Source of the DNA: an uncultured Rhodospirillales bacterium
GTDB lineage: Bacteria; Pseudomonadota; Alphaproteobacteria; Rhodospirillales; JABHCV01
DNA length: 64,000 nt
Direction of reading: 5' to 3'
Assembly (NCBI GenBank): GCA_938092065.1
Contig: CALKND010000007.1
Coordinates: forward strand, 83,657-147,656
In this document: piece after piece, positions 25,905-34,871 of the stretch
How positions within the stretch are numbered: the stretch's first letter is position 1
Layout of the letters: every line of letters starts with the position of its first letter
Notes under the pieces: generated by a model
What the model was told of the DNA's origin: nothing
Database searches by the model: none
The model's input: only the letters and a program-made list of their open reading frames with translations
Translations under genes and position numbers: made by a program

Positions 25905-25934
25905 AATCAAAAAAGGTGGCGGAGTTCAAAAATT

Positions 25935-26132
25935 ATGTCTACTGAAAAGATAGAAATAATATCCGGGATAATTGCCTCAGTGCTAGTTACAGTATTTGTG
26001 CTAGGTCTGGCGGAAAGCATTAGTTCCGGTGCAGCTGGATTTTGGGGCGGGTTGCCGTTTTGGGGAATCTGTATTGTTGTCTTACCACTGGTCTTCTATG
26101 ATCTATGGAATACTTGCTTTCGCAAGAAGTAA
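25935..26132 (+). CDS. 65-aa two-helix membrane protein between dctM and the amidase
   Basis: No family recognised. Two hydrophobic segments are visible (about residues 8-27 and 38-56) with a basic CFRKK tail. It starts 30 bp after dctM with GGTGGCGGAG upstream and ends 13 bp before the amidase, so it is in the same transcript. Small membrane proteins of this kind sometimes accompany TRAP permeases, but its job is unknown. Confidence 0.7.
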   Translation: MSTEKIEIISGIIASVLVTVFVLGLAESISSGAAGFWGGLPFWGICIVVLPLVFYDLWNTCFRKK

Positions 26133-26145
26133 GAGAGTTCCTTAA

Positions 26146-27471
26146 ATGGATTTATTTCAACTAACTGCCACCGAGGCAGCACGTAAAATACGTAAGGGTG
26201 AAATCACCTCTGAAGAACTCGTTAAAGCCTGCCTAAACAGGATTAAAGAGATTGATGACACCGTTCATGCATGGGTCCATCTGGATCCAAAATATGCACT
26301 AGAACAAGCCCGTATACTAGATAGCCAACGCAGCTCGGGTGGTCCAGTTGGACCGTTACATGGTATTCCCGTTGGCATCAAGGATATCTTCAACACTAAA
26401 AACCTGCCAACTGAAAACGGCACCATTATTGATACCGGTCGCCAACCGCAAAAAAATTGCACGGTTGTTGATATGCTTATGGAAGCTGGTGCAATTATCA
26501 TGGGCAAAACGGTGACTACAGAATTAGCCGTTTTTGCTCCTGGGAAAACCCTCAACCCCCATAATCCAAAACGTACACCAGGTGGGTCATCAAGCGGTTC
26601 CGCTGCTGCTGTATCAGCATTTATGGTACCACTTGCCATTGGCACCCAGACAAATGGTTCAATGATCCGCCCTGCTTCCTATTGTGGAGTAATCGGCTTT
26701 AAGCCCACACATGGACTAATTCCACGCACAGGCGTACTTAAAACGTCCTCACCACTGGACACAATCGGAACGTTTGCGCGTTCCCTCGAGGATATCGCCC
26801 TGATAAGCGAAACTCTCGTTGGTTATGATCCTGACGACAAATATACCAGTGCCCGCGCCCGACCAGCATTTAACGAGACGCTATTGATCGAACCTCCGAT
26901 AACGCCCATGGTCGGCTTTGCCAAGACACACGTTTGGGACGAGGCAGATGATACAACCAAGCAAGCTTTTGAAGAGCTAGTAGGAGTTTTAGGTGATGAC
27001 TGCAGAGATTTACCCCTATCTGGCCCTTTCAATAACTTAATCGAAATGCATAGCAATATCATGTATGCAGATCTTGCAATGAACTACGCAGATTATTACG
27101 AACGTGGCAAAAATCAGCTGAGCGATACCTTATGCCAGATGATTGAGTGCGGCCAAGAAATCAGCGCCGTAGATTATAATTGTGCAATTATTGGTCAAGA
27201 AACTCTGAACTCCGGTTTAAATGCCTGCTTTGAACACTACGATATTATTATTACTCCGGCGGCAACGGGTGAGGCACCAGAGGGACTTGCAGGAACAGGA
27301 AGCCCTGTCTTCAACACACTAGCCACCTATTGTGGGGTACCATCAATTTCCCTACCTCTAATGGAAGGACCAAATGGATTACCCCTTGGCGTACAGGTGA
27401 TCGGGCCACGCGGCGATGATGCAAGACTGCTAAGAAATGCTAACTGGTTGATCAATCGAGTACAAGAATAG
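26146..27471 (+). CDS. Amidase (amidase-signature family)
   Basis: A 441-aa cytoplasmic hydrolase with the Ser-cisSer-Lys triad. Lys79 is in HGIPVGIKDIF, the Gly/Ser-rich signature is TPGGSSSGSAAAV (144-156) with the cis-Ser, and nucleophile Ser172 lies in TQTNGSMIRPAS. It is related to GatA, but no gatB or gatC is near and the C-terminal half is divergent, so this is a catabolic amidase rather than the tRNA amidotransferase. As the last gene of the TRAP operon it probably releases ammonia from an imported amide, giving an acid for the dehydrogenase. The substrate is not predictable. Confidence 0.9.
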   Translation: MDLFQLTATEAARKIRKGEITSEELVKACLNRIKEIDDTVHAWVHLDPKYALEQARILDSQRSSGGPVGPLHGIPVGIKDIFNTKNLPTENGTIIDTGRQPQKNCTVVDMLMEAGAIIMGKTVTTELAVFAPGKTLNPHNPKRTPGGSSSGSAAAVSAFMVPLAIGTQTNGSMIRPASYCGVIGFKPTHGLIPRTGVLKTSSPLDTIGTFARSLEDIALISETLVGYDPDDKYTSARARPAFNETLLIEPPITPMVGFAKTHVWDEADDTTKQAFEELVGVLGDDCRDLPLSGPFNNLIEMHSNIMYADLAMNYADYYERGKNQLSDTLCQMIECGQEISAVDYNCAIIGQETLNSGLNACFEHYDIIITPAATGEAPEGLAGTGSPVFNTLATYCGVPSISLPLMEGPNGLPLGVQVIGPRGDDARLLRNANWLINRVQE

Positions 27472-27514
27472 CCCCTTTGCTGCAAGATATACAGTTTCTT
27501 CAACAATTCAGCAC

Positions 27515-28438
27515 TTAATTCCTTGCTAGTGGATGAGCTTCATCTAGAAGTTGGCGCAGACGTTCTTGCATAACATGAGTATAAATTTGAGTTGTCGCAA
27601 TGTCAGTATGCCCAAGCATTTGTTGCAAAGAACGTAGGTCTGCGCCATGGGCAAGCAAATGACTAGCAAAAGAATGGCGGAGTACGTGAGGCGAAACTCG
27701 ACGTGGGTCAAGCCCTGACTCAACAGCCAACTCTTTCATAAGTTGGCCAAATCTTGCCCGCGTCAGGTACCCCTGTTTGGCGCGAGAAGGAAACAACCAT
27801 GCCGCACCTGCTTTTTGGTGGCCTCTTGGTATAAAACTATTTCGAACTTCTTTATACGTGTTAATGGCATCACTAGCTGGCTCACTAAGCGGTAACATAC
27901 GTTCCTTACCACCCTTACCCTTGACTATTAGAATGCGACCATCCCTACTTATTGCGGAAAGTGGCAAGCCAACAAGCTCAGAGGCCCTCAACCCAGTTGC
28001 ATACAAGATTTCAACCAAAGCAACCAGCCTCAAACCTTCACTACCGTGTCTCTGTTCGGCCGTTTTAAGCAACTTTTCAACTTCATCCTCGCTTAAATGT
28101 TTTGGTAATGGACGTCTCAGCCTTGGACTATCAATAGAACTAGAGGGGTTGTCGCCTCGTACACCTTCTGCGTGAAGGAAACGAAAAAATTGCCTTAGTG
28201 CAGACAAACGCCGGGCGCTAGTGGAAGAAGCCATTCCAGCATTAGAGAGTTTTTTTACATAACTACGAATTAGGGTGCTGTCGGCTTTTTCAATTAAGCG
28301 TTTGCGAGCTGCACAAAACACTTGAAAACCATTTAAGTCCCGGCGATAAGACTCAATTGTATTTACCGCAGCACCACGTTCAACTGTAAGCATCTCTAGA
28401 AACATTTCAACGTGAATGGACAGCTTGTTCCTATCCAA
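27515..28438 (-). CDS. xerD: Tyrosine recombinase XerD
   Basis: XerD acts with XerC at the dif site to resolve chromosome dimers. The 307-aa protein has the N-terminal SAM-like domain (about 8-90) and all catalytic residues: Arg151 (ATGLRASEL), Lys175 (VKGKGGKER), His251 and Arg254 (HVLRHSFASH), His277 (LGHTDIATTQ) and Tyr286. Divergence from aroK and the linked upstream secreted-protein gene match the alphaproteobacterial xerD locus, which supports XerD rather than a phage integrase. It starts 3 bp after the 641-aa gene. Confidence 0.93.
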   Translation of the reverse strand: MDRNKLSIHVEMFLEMLTVERGAAVNTIESYRRDLNGFQVFCAARKRLIEKADSTLIRSYVKKLSNAGMASSTSARRLSALRQFFRFLHAEGVRGDNPSSSIDSPRLRRPLPKHLSEDEVEKLLKTAEQRHGSEGLRLVALVEILYATGLRASELVGLPLSAISRDGRILIVKGKGGKERMLPLSEPASDAINTYKEVRNSFIPRGHQKAGAAWLFPSRAKQGYLTRARFGQLMKELAVESGLDPRRVSPHVLRHSFASHLLAHGADLRSLQQMLGHTDIATTQIYTHVMQERLRQLLDEAHPLARN

Positions 28439-28441
28439 CTG

Positions 28442-30367
28442 CTATAAGCCTGCCGCTACAGCAGCTTCAAGCGCAAGCGCACGTACTTCTTTATCTAGGC
28501 CTGCAACTTTCAGACTATCCATAATTTTCCTCAATACGATGGGTGCGGCTTGACCAGGACCACCCTCACCAAGTGCAATTAGGGACAACATTACTATTTC
28601 GCCAATACGAGGTGGTAAAGAAGACTTACGGATGGTGGTTGTAGTTTCAGAGACAACCTGTTGAGTTTGCACCTCATATGAGGCTGTGTCTTGAGCTGCC
28701 GAGGAAGCTTCTTCCAAGGATGCTTTCTGAGAAAATCTTATCGCCTTGGTGGCTTCGTTTAAGCTGTGCCACAAAGCAGAGTTCGGCATCGCTATAGTGT
28801 TTCGTTGTGGCCCTTCCAACAGTGCATCCCAAGATTCACGAGATACATCGTCTCCAAGGGCGTCAAGTAGGCTGTATAGCAGTGCAGCCTTATCACTGGC
28901 GCCATCATCTGTTCTAGCCTGCTCCCACCAATTAGAAAGGTGGGTTGGGCTCCAGTCAGAAATTTGTGAATAACCAGCAAGACGAGCTATTGGCAATAAA
29001 GCCGTAAGAGCCTCTGCGGATTCTTGATTATGTTGAGCGCTGATGCGCAACAATGAGAACCAGGGAATAGCTGAAGCGGATTCCCCACCAGAGAGAAATG
29101 CCCGAATGACCTCTGGTGCAAACCAAGCAAGCTCAGCATTAGGTGGTATGCGTTTTAAGACAGGCATGAAAACCCGCACAATAGAAATATAACGTCCACC
29201 CTCTCGTCCCAAGGAAAGAGCCTTTGCGGCAGCTTCTGCTTGCGCTGTGGGGACAGTCTGAATTAAGGAGGTCCTATATAGCAATGCCCTGCTTAAAGGA
29301 CCACTTTCAGCCTCCGCCTTTGACAGAGGATTGACAAGGTCTTGATCACTAAAGGAAACGCTTGTGTAGAGCTGGCGTAGTGTGTCTACTTCCAGTGCAC
29401 CAGCAATTTCAGCACGCTCAGCGGCTTCGAGGCGAACTTCAACAGATGCATTGGGACTTATGGCAATGGTTCTAAGCACGCCAGGGTGGCTTGAGGCAAC
29501 AACATCACTAGGCAATTGTGTCTTGGTCACTCTTGCAATGGATAAATGCATTGGTGTCGGATTAGGCAGATTTTCAATTTTCGTCGGGTTACCAGCTAGG
29601 GTCTCAACTAGGGAATAAAAAGCTTCATCCTCATCTCCAACATCCTGCAACAACGCAACACCCAACGCTGCTTTGTCATGCTCACCTGCAAGAGCTTGAC
29701 AAAAAATAAACGCCTTCTGCCAATAGGCGCTACTTTCAATACTTATTTGTCGAGCCGCTAGGGAACAAGCGCGGGCATTGTCATTTGCTAAAAACCGGGC
29801 ATCAGCTTCATAGCGAACCAACTGATTAATTTGTGACCGCCCCGGTGTTGCATCAAGCAATTGGTTGACGCTAGCGGTGTCACCCATGCTGGATAATAAT
29901 CCAACACGACGAGCAATATAGCTACCATCACCAGCCATACCCTCAGGCAAAGTCGCGGTACTAAGCAACAAGCGTCGCATCAGATCTCGCATCGCCTTTG
30001 ATTTGTTGTTAACTGGAAGCAGTCTAATCATGGTCGCCAGCATACGTTGAGATGTGCCATCCCACATTCCGACACCAAAGCCGCCCTCCTGTGCGCTCAA
30101 CACACCTGCGGTGTCAGGGTTAATTGTTTGCAAAGTGTTAACCTGTATGGATGTGTCGAGGCTATCAGTAACCACCGTTTCGGGTATTTTTTGTTCCATG
30201 ACAGGCAGTGTGACAGTACTTTGTTCTCCTGGGCGTAAATTTGGCTGTGGGGCCAACCGAACAGGTCCACTTTGTGCTTCAACCAGTTTCAAGGGAATGC
30301 AAAATAACATGGCAGCAATGGTTAGTGTCTTTAAGATAGTTGTTTTACTAACGTGGGAAACGGTCAT
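28442..30367 (-). CDS. Large secreted helical-repeat protein, unknown function
   Basis: A 641-aa protein with an N-terminal signal peptide (TILKTLTIAAMLFCIPLKLV, cut after VEAQ). The mature part is almost wholly alpha-helical and Ala/Leu-rich, like a TPR- or SEL1-type solenoid without a clean consensus. A Ser/Thr/Gln-rich linker sits near residues 555-590. I recognise it only as a conserved-looking alphaproteobacterial protein upstream of xerD. It overlaps a 46-aa membrane protein gene upstream by 20 bp and is followed by xerD after 3 bp. A periplasmic scaffold or envelope role is plausible but unproven. Confidence 0.75.
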   Translation of the reverse strand: MTVSHVSKTTILKTLTIAAMLFCIPLKLVEAQSGPVRLAPQPNLRPGEQSTVTLPVMEQKIPETVVTDSLDTSIQVNTLQTINPDTAGVLSAQEGGFGVGMWDGTSQRMLATMIRLLPVNNKSKAMRDLMRRLLLSTATLPEGMAGDGSYIARRVGLLSSMGDTASVNQLLDATPGRSQINQLVRYEADARFLANDNARACSLAARQISIESSAYWQKAFIFCQALAGEHDKAALGVALLQDVGDEDEAFYSLVETLAGNPTKIENLPNPTPMHLSIARVTKTQLPSDVVASSHPGVLRTIAISPNASVEVRLEAAERAEIAGALEVDTLRQLYTSVSFSDQDLVNPLSKAEAESGPLSRALLYRTSLIQTVPTAQAEAAAKALSLGREGGRYISIVRVFMPVLKRIPPNAELAWFAPEVIRAFLSGGESASAIPWFSLLRISAQHNQESAEALTALLPIARLAGYSQISDWSPTHLSNWWEQARTDDGASDKAALLYSLLDALGDDVSRESWDALLEGPQRNTIAMPNSALWHSLNEATKAIRFSQKASLEEASSAAQDTASYEVQTQQVVSETTTTIRKSSLPPRIGEIVMLSLIALGEGGPGQAAPIVLRKIMDSLKVAGLDKEVRALALEAAVAAGL

Positions 30368-30488
30368 CTGGCAGTACTTCTTCTTTTATGTTTAAATGCG
30401 ATGGAATATCCCAGGTAGCTAAGAATGCCACTCCCCCAACGATAATGGCAACAACCACAAAGAAAACTATTCGTGAGATATTTTTCAT
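30348..30488 (-). CDS. 46-aa single-helix membrane protein ending PDDRFPR
   Basis: A short gene of 46 codons. It starts at the ATG 30488-30486 with AAGGAT six nt upstream. It encodes one membrane helix (residues about 5-24, IVFFVVVAIIVGGVAFL) followed by ATWDIP and a charged tail that ends LPDDRFPR. The stop overlaps the start of the 641-aa gene by 20 bp, implying coupled translation. The WDIP and DDRFPR ends look conserved rather than random. Its function is unknown; it may anchor or help export the secreted partner. Confidence 0.75.
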   Translation of the reverse strand: MKNISRIVFFVVVAIIVGGVAFLATWDIPSHLNIKEEVLPDDRFPR

Positions 30489-30650
30489 ATTGATCCTTGT
30501 AGCCGCTAAAGCCCCTTTAGGTCACTAGGCTTTGCAAAAAAAATGATTCTAACACTTAAAAAATTTCAAGTATCTTTATGTCTTGTGAGTTTATGATAAT
30601 TTTTAATTGTGGCAACATATAGGTACTCTCTCTTTTAAAAAACTCAAACA

Positions 30651-31271
30651 ATGCGCAATATGACAATTCAGAAATTTAATGGAATATTAACAATGGCTGA
30701 CAGGGCTACACAACAAAAAGACCTTAGAATCAGCAAATCTTTAGTCTTTGTAGGGCTAATGGGTGCCGGCAAAAGCAGAATAGGTAGAGACCTAGCCACA
30801 AAAATTGGATTTTCTTTCGTTGACACAGACGATGAAATCGTCAATGCCGCAGGATGCTCTATATCCGATATATTCGAGCACTATGGCGAGGAGGCCTTTC
30901 GTGATCTTGAGGAAAAGGTAATATCCCGTCTATTGACTAGTAAAGTACAAATAATCGCCACTGGTGGCGGTGCTTTTATGAATCCGCAAATTAGAAAAAT
31001 AATTAGCGAACATGGAATTTCAGTCTGGCTAAAAGCTGGACTGAACGTACTAGTAGAACGTACCACACGACGAAAAGGTCGCCCTCTTCTTGAACATGGA
31101 GACCCGGCAACGATCTTAAAGGGACTAATGAACGAACGCTATCCAGTGTATGGTGAAGCCGATATTATTGTCGACACGCAAGATATTCCCATTGATGATA
31201 CCGTTAATGCCACTGCCGACGCCCTTGCAGCCTACATTGATAAGCAACTGGAAATTAAATATGATGAGTGA
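30651..31271 (+). CDS. aroK: Shikimate kinase AroK
   Basis: It phosphorylates shikimate at O3 in aromatic amino acid synthesis. The P-loop is GLMGAGKS, followed by the shikimate-binding DTDDEI, the FRDLEEKVI region (Arg) and TGGGAF, and the lid RRKGRPLL. At 206 aa it has an N-terminal extension; the ATG at 30693 (MADRATQQ) is an alternative start giving 192 aa, close to the usual length. It overlaps aroB by 11 bp (ATGATGAGTGA), so the two are translationally coupled. Confidence 0.94.
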   Translation: MRNMTIQKFNGILTMADRATQQKDLRISKSLVFVGLMGAGKSRIGRDLATKIGFSFVDTDDEIVNAAGCSISDIFEHYGEEAFRDLEEKVISRLLTSKVQIIATGGGAFMNPQIRKIISEHGISVWLKAGLNVLVERTTRRKGRPLLEHGDPATILKGLMNERYPVYGEADIIVDTQDIPIDDTVNATADALAAYIDKQLEIKYDE

Positions 31272-32406
31272 ATATTCCACTTCAGCAACCAGTACAGAAA
31301 GACAGCTACGTGTTGAACTTGGCGACCGCTCATACAACATCATGGTAGGTCGGAAACTCATGGATCAGGCAGGCAGCCTGATTAGTCCCTTAATGACAGG
31401 ACACAAAGCGGTGATTGTTAGTGACTGCAACGTCGCACCAATATATCTGGCTAAACTTGAGGCCTCGTTGAGTAGGGCAGGAATAGAACACTCGACGGTG
31501 ACCTTGGCAGCTGGTGAAAAAACAAAAAGCTTTGAGCACCTTCAGGCTTTAAGTGATAAGCTTTATCAAAAAGGTGTGGATAGACAGACAGTTTTGATTG
31601 CACTAGGCGGTGGAGTGATTGGCGATCTTTCTGGGTTTTGCGCTGCTATTACTATGCGCGGTATTGGGTACATACAAATCCCAACCACCCTACTATCACA
31701 AGTAGACAGCTCCGTCGGAGGCAAAACTGGAATCAACACATCTTACGGGAAAAATTTGATAGGAGCTTTTCACCAACCACGTTTAGTTCTAGCAGATTTG
31801 GATTGTCTTGATAGTTTACCACGTCGGCAACTTCTTGCTGGATATGCTGAAATAGTAAAATACGGACTAATTAAAGATGCAGAATTTTTTTTATGGCTCG
31901 AAGAAAATGCCACCTATCTTCTTGAAGGAGACAAAGCTCTTCAGGCCCATGCAATCTTGAAAAGCTGCGCCAGTAAGGCCAGTATTGTCGCACAAGATGA
32001 ATGTGAAAACGGGGTTAGAGCCTTGCTCAATCTTGGCCACACCTTTGCCCATGCTCTTGAGGCAGAAGTCGGTTACAGCGATAGACTTCTGCACGGTGAA
32101 GCTGTTTCCATTGGCATGGTCATGGCTTTTGACCTCTCACATCGACTAGGCCTTTGCCAAAAGGCTGATGCTAACCGTGTTAGAAATCATTTGGATAGCA
32201 TCGGCTTGCCTACGAATCTTGTGGGAATAGCTGATAACACCTGGACACCAGATCGACTGGTAAGACAAATGGGTCTGGACAAAAAAGCCGAGGCTGGATC
32301 CATAATTTTTATTCTTGCACGTGCTATCGGATCATCCTTCATCTCCAGGGATGTAAATCCAACAGAATTACAGGATTTTTTGGCTGACACCCTGTCAGCT
32401 GCATAA
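31261..32406 (+). CDS. aroB: 3-Dehydroquinate synthase AroB
   Basis: It converts DAHP to 3-dehydroquinate with NAD and zinc, the second step of the shikimate pathway. The frame is open from 31150, but the tandem ATGs at 31261 and 31264 at the aroK stop are the true start region. Family motifs are ALGGGVIGDLSGFCAA, PTTLLSQVDSSVGGKTGIN, KNLIGAFHQP, YAEIVKYGLI and the zinc-binding NLGHTFAHALE and HGEAVSIGM. The product of about 381 aa has the usual length. Confidence 0.96.
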   Translation: MMSEYSTSATSTERQLRVELGDRSYNIMVGRKLMDQAGSLISPLMTGHKAVIVSDCNVAPIYLAKLEASLSRAGIEHSTVTLAAGEKTKSFEHLQALSDKLYQKGVDRQTVLIALGGGVIGDLSGFCAAITMRGIGYIQIPTTLLSQVDSSVGGKTGINTSYGKNLIGAFHQPRLVLADLDCLDSLPRRQLLAGYAEIVKYGLIKDAEFFLWLEENATYLLEGDKALQAHAILKSCASKASIVAQDECENGVRALLNLGHTFAHALEAEVGYSDRLLHGEAVSIGMVMAFDLSHRLGLCQKADANRVRNHLDSIGLPTNLVGIADNTWTPDRLVRQMGLDKKAEAGSIIFILARAIGSSFISRDVNPTELQDFLADTLSAA

Positions 32407-32429
32407 CGTTAAATGATAGAGAAACAATT

Positions 32430-33710
32430 ATGTTGATAACTCTTGGTGCTATTCTTGTTTTACTTTTACTATCTGCCTTTTTTTCGGGATCCGAAACTGC
32501 ATTGACTGCAGCCTCACGACCTTTAATGCACCAGCTTGAAAACAATGGCAACCGTCGAGCAAGAATGATAAATCGCTTGAACGAGCACCAAGAGCGTTTG
32601 ATTGGCGCCATTTTACTTGGAAACAATCTTGTTAATATTCTAGCTTCAGCCCTTGCTACAAGTGTCATGATTGCGCTTTACGGCGAAGCAGGTGTCGCCT
32701 ACGCAACTTTGATAATGACTTTACTGGTACTTATTTTTGCGGAGATTCTACCCAAAACATACGCAATTAAAAATGCTGATAGTATGTCATTAAAAATAAT
32801 TCCAACAGTCAATGCTTTAGTACTTATGCTTGCACCAATAACTCGTAGCATCAATTTTCTAGTTCACGGTGTGCTGAAAATTTTTCAACGCAATAGCACC
32901 ACAGAAGACCTTGGAACTTCGTCTGAAGAGCTTCGTGGTGCTATTGAGCTTCATGCTGACGAGGATCGTGCCGTTGATGATGAGCGGGCTATGCTGAGAA
33001 GCGTACTTGATTTAGCTGAAGTTCAAGTAGGTGAGATTATGGCTCATCGTAAGGACGTGACCATGATAGATGCAGATCAACCAGCAGACAAAGTTGTTGA
33101 TGAAGTTCTTGCGAGCCCCTTTACCCGTATTCCACTGTGGCAGGGGCAGCCGGAAAATATTGTGGGTGTTTTGCACGCCAAGGCCCTATTGCGAGCTGTC
33201 AAGGCGCGCGATGACAGTAAAGCAAAAAAACCGGATGAGATTAATGTCATTTCATTGGCAGCCAAGCCCTGGTTTATTCCCGAGCAGACAACCTTGCTCG
33301 ACCAATTGCAGGAATTCCGTAAACGACACGAACATTTTGCCCTAATGGTGAATGAATACGGAAGCTTTATGGGCATAGTCACCCTTGAAGATATTCTAGA
33401 AGAAATTGTTGGTGACATCTCTGATGAACATGATGTCGCTGTGCCCGGTGTGGTTCTGCAAGCTGATGGTAGTTACACAATTAATGGCAGTGTCACTATC
33501 CGCGATTTAAACCGGGAATTTAATTGGCGTCTACCAGATGAAGAGGCCGCCACTATTGCTGGCTTAATCATGCACGAGTCACGAAGAATTCCGGAACCCG
33601 GTCAAGTATTCATGTTTCATGGCCTAAAATTCCAGATTGCTGAAAGATTGCGCCAACAAATAATGTCAGTACGAGTTATCCCAGTAAAGGGCGATCAAAA
33701 CCCCGAATAG
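32430..33710 (+). CDS. CNNM/CorC-HlyC family membrane protein with CBS domains
   Basis: The 426-aa chain has a DUF21 transmembrane domain (about residues 1-140, SAFFSGSETALTAASRPLMH), two CBS domains (about 195-320, IMAHRKDVTMIDADQP, VNEYGSFMGIVTLEDILEEI) and a C-terminal CorC_HlyC domain (about 340-420, DGSYTINGSVTIRDLNREF). Relatives (CorC/YfjD/CNNM) act in Mg2+ or Co2+ efflux. The name haemolysin is historical. It is the third gene of the aroK-aroB run, 23 bp after aroB, an arrangement often seen in alphaproteobacteria. Confidence 0.93.
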   Translation: MLITLGAILVLLLLSAFFSGSETALTAASRPLMHQLENNGNRRARMINRLNEHQERLIGAILLGNNLVNILASALATSVMIALYGEAGVAYATLIMTLLVLIFAEILPKTYAIKNADSMSLKIIPTVNALVLMLAPITRSINFLVHGVLKIFQRNSTTEDLGTSSEELRGAIELHADEDRAVDDERAMLRSVLDLAEVQVGEIMAHRKDVTMIDADQPADKVVDEVLASPFTRIPLWQGQPENIVGVLHAKALLRAVKARDDSKAKKPDEINVISLAAKPWFIPEQTTLLDQLQEFRKRHEHFALMVNEYGSFMGIVTLEDILEEIVGDISDEHDVAVPGVVLQADGSYTINGSVTIRDLNREFNWRLPDEEAATIAGLIMHESRRIPEPGQVFMFHGLKFQIAERLRQQIMSVRVIPVKGDQNPE

Positions 33711-33770
33711 AAACCATTATTCGTTTACAGAACAACTATTAGAAGTAAATTGACTGAGTAAAAATTAACT

Positions 33771-34049
33771 TTATTGCTTTATTACCTCACTCGGAGCAAG
33801 AGTGTGCAATGCAAGCGCATGAATACAACCGGTCATTTCTTTTGAGAGAACCCTATAAACCATCCGTTGGCGCTGAATACGGGTCTTGCCTTCAAAGTCT
33901 TTGGATACGATTGTTACGCTAAAGTGACTTTCACCTTCAGGACGTGCTCCAGCATGCCCTGCATGCTTGTGAGAATCGTCGTTAACTTCCAGTATGGTTG
34001 GAGACAGGGATTTAGTCAGTTTCTGGTTAATAATTTCAGCGACCCGCAT
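33771..34049 (-). CDS. BolA family protein
   Basis: A 92-aa BolA-fold protein. Family residues are the GESHFSVTIVSKDFEGKTRI stretch and the C-terminal RVLSKEMTGCIHALALHTLAP. The invariant His of the Fe-S/glutaredoxin site (IHALAL) is present. BolA proteins bind monothiol glutaredoxins and [2Fe-2S] clusters and affect morphology and iron regulation. No glutaredoxin gene is adjacent in this window. It is monocistronic and convergent with the CNNM gene. Confidence 0.93.
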   Translation of the reverse strand: MRVAEIINQKLTKSLSPTILEVNDDSHKHAGHAGARPEGESHFSVTIVSKDFEGKTRIQRQRMVYRVLSKEMTGCIHALALHTLAPSEVIKQ

Positions 34050-34871
34050 GTAGCTTTATCCTTTTGATCGTTTATGTAAGCAAGACTTGGTATTATTGGA
34101 TAAACTATTCAAGTGGCACTTAATACTGATCATGGTGTGAAGCCAAGCCCACCTTTTACAAAAAGCCATATTTTTATTTGCGTTTACCTAATGGCAAGTA
34201 ATTAGAGCAACCCTGCGAGACGCCCTACTCTGTGGACAAGCCCATGAACCTTGTTCATCTAAAAACCACTGGTTAATAATTAAAAAATCCTGCAATTTAT
34301 ACTAAAGCTGGTCAAGCGTAAAATCTTACATTAATAAATTTTGATGTGTTGTATCAACACTTGAAACTCATAAGCATTGATTATTAAATTACCATGTTTG
34401 TTTTATTGATTATTTTTCATTCTTACCAAGATTATAGAATCATTATATCTATAAAAAACGCCATGAAAAATTATTCTAAAATAGGAGATACATAGCGATC
34501 GCTCTTCTATTGGGAGGGTATCTATAAACTACACTCAGCTCAATTTACTTTTACCTGTTTCCAACAGAGGGAGATGGCATCTAATTTTTGAATGTTAATA
34601 TTGTTTTATTACATGCGCCCTGCAGCAATAAATATCTTATTGGGTTTTATAGAACTGTCAGTTGCCCAAATTTACCTTGTAGTCATAACCACTGAAAACA
34701 ACTGTTCATTAAGCATGTTTATAGATTTTATCAGGCATTAGGTTGCTATTTGTCAGAAACTTCAACTGGAACAAACCGAGCCTCACCAAAAAAAATGAAT
34801 AAGATCCACTAAAGCTTGCCTTAAGCAGCCCTAATCACCATAGTTATAAGGAGCACTTGGAGCGGTTACAG
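34050..34871. other. Long non-coding gap between bolA and the J-domain gene
   Basis: About 820 bp with no convincing reading frame. Most is very AT-rich, but 34205-34260 is a GC-richer island (CCCTGCGAGACGCCC) next to TGAACCTTGTTCA (34248-34260), a short hairpin. The island also holds TGTGGACAA, whose reverse complement TTGTCCACA resembles a DnaA box. A small RNA on either strand is possible. The rest shows nothing I can name. Confidence 0.35.

Noticed and set aside
26146..27471. GatA subunit of the tRNA amidotransferase
   Set aside because: No gatB or gatC nearby and it is embedded in a TRAP operon, so a catabolic amidase fits better.
27515..28438. Phage integrase at 27.5-28.4 kb
   Set aside because: All features and neighbours fit chromosomal XerD; no attachment repeats or cargo genes.
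34205..34262. Replication origin because of a DnaA-like box near bolA/cobS
   Set aside because: One degenerate box only; no cluster, no dnaA, gidA or hemE neighbours.
34100..34280. 6S RNA or tmRNA candidate
   Set aside because: I could not build the required long closing stem or a tag frame by eye; kept only as an unspecified RNA possibility.
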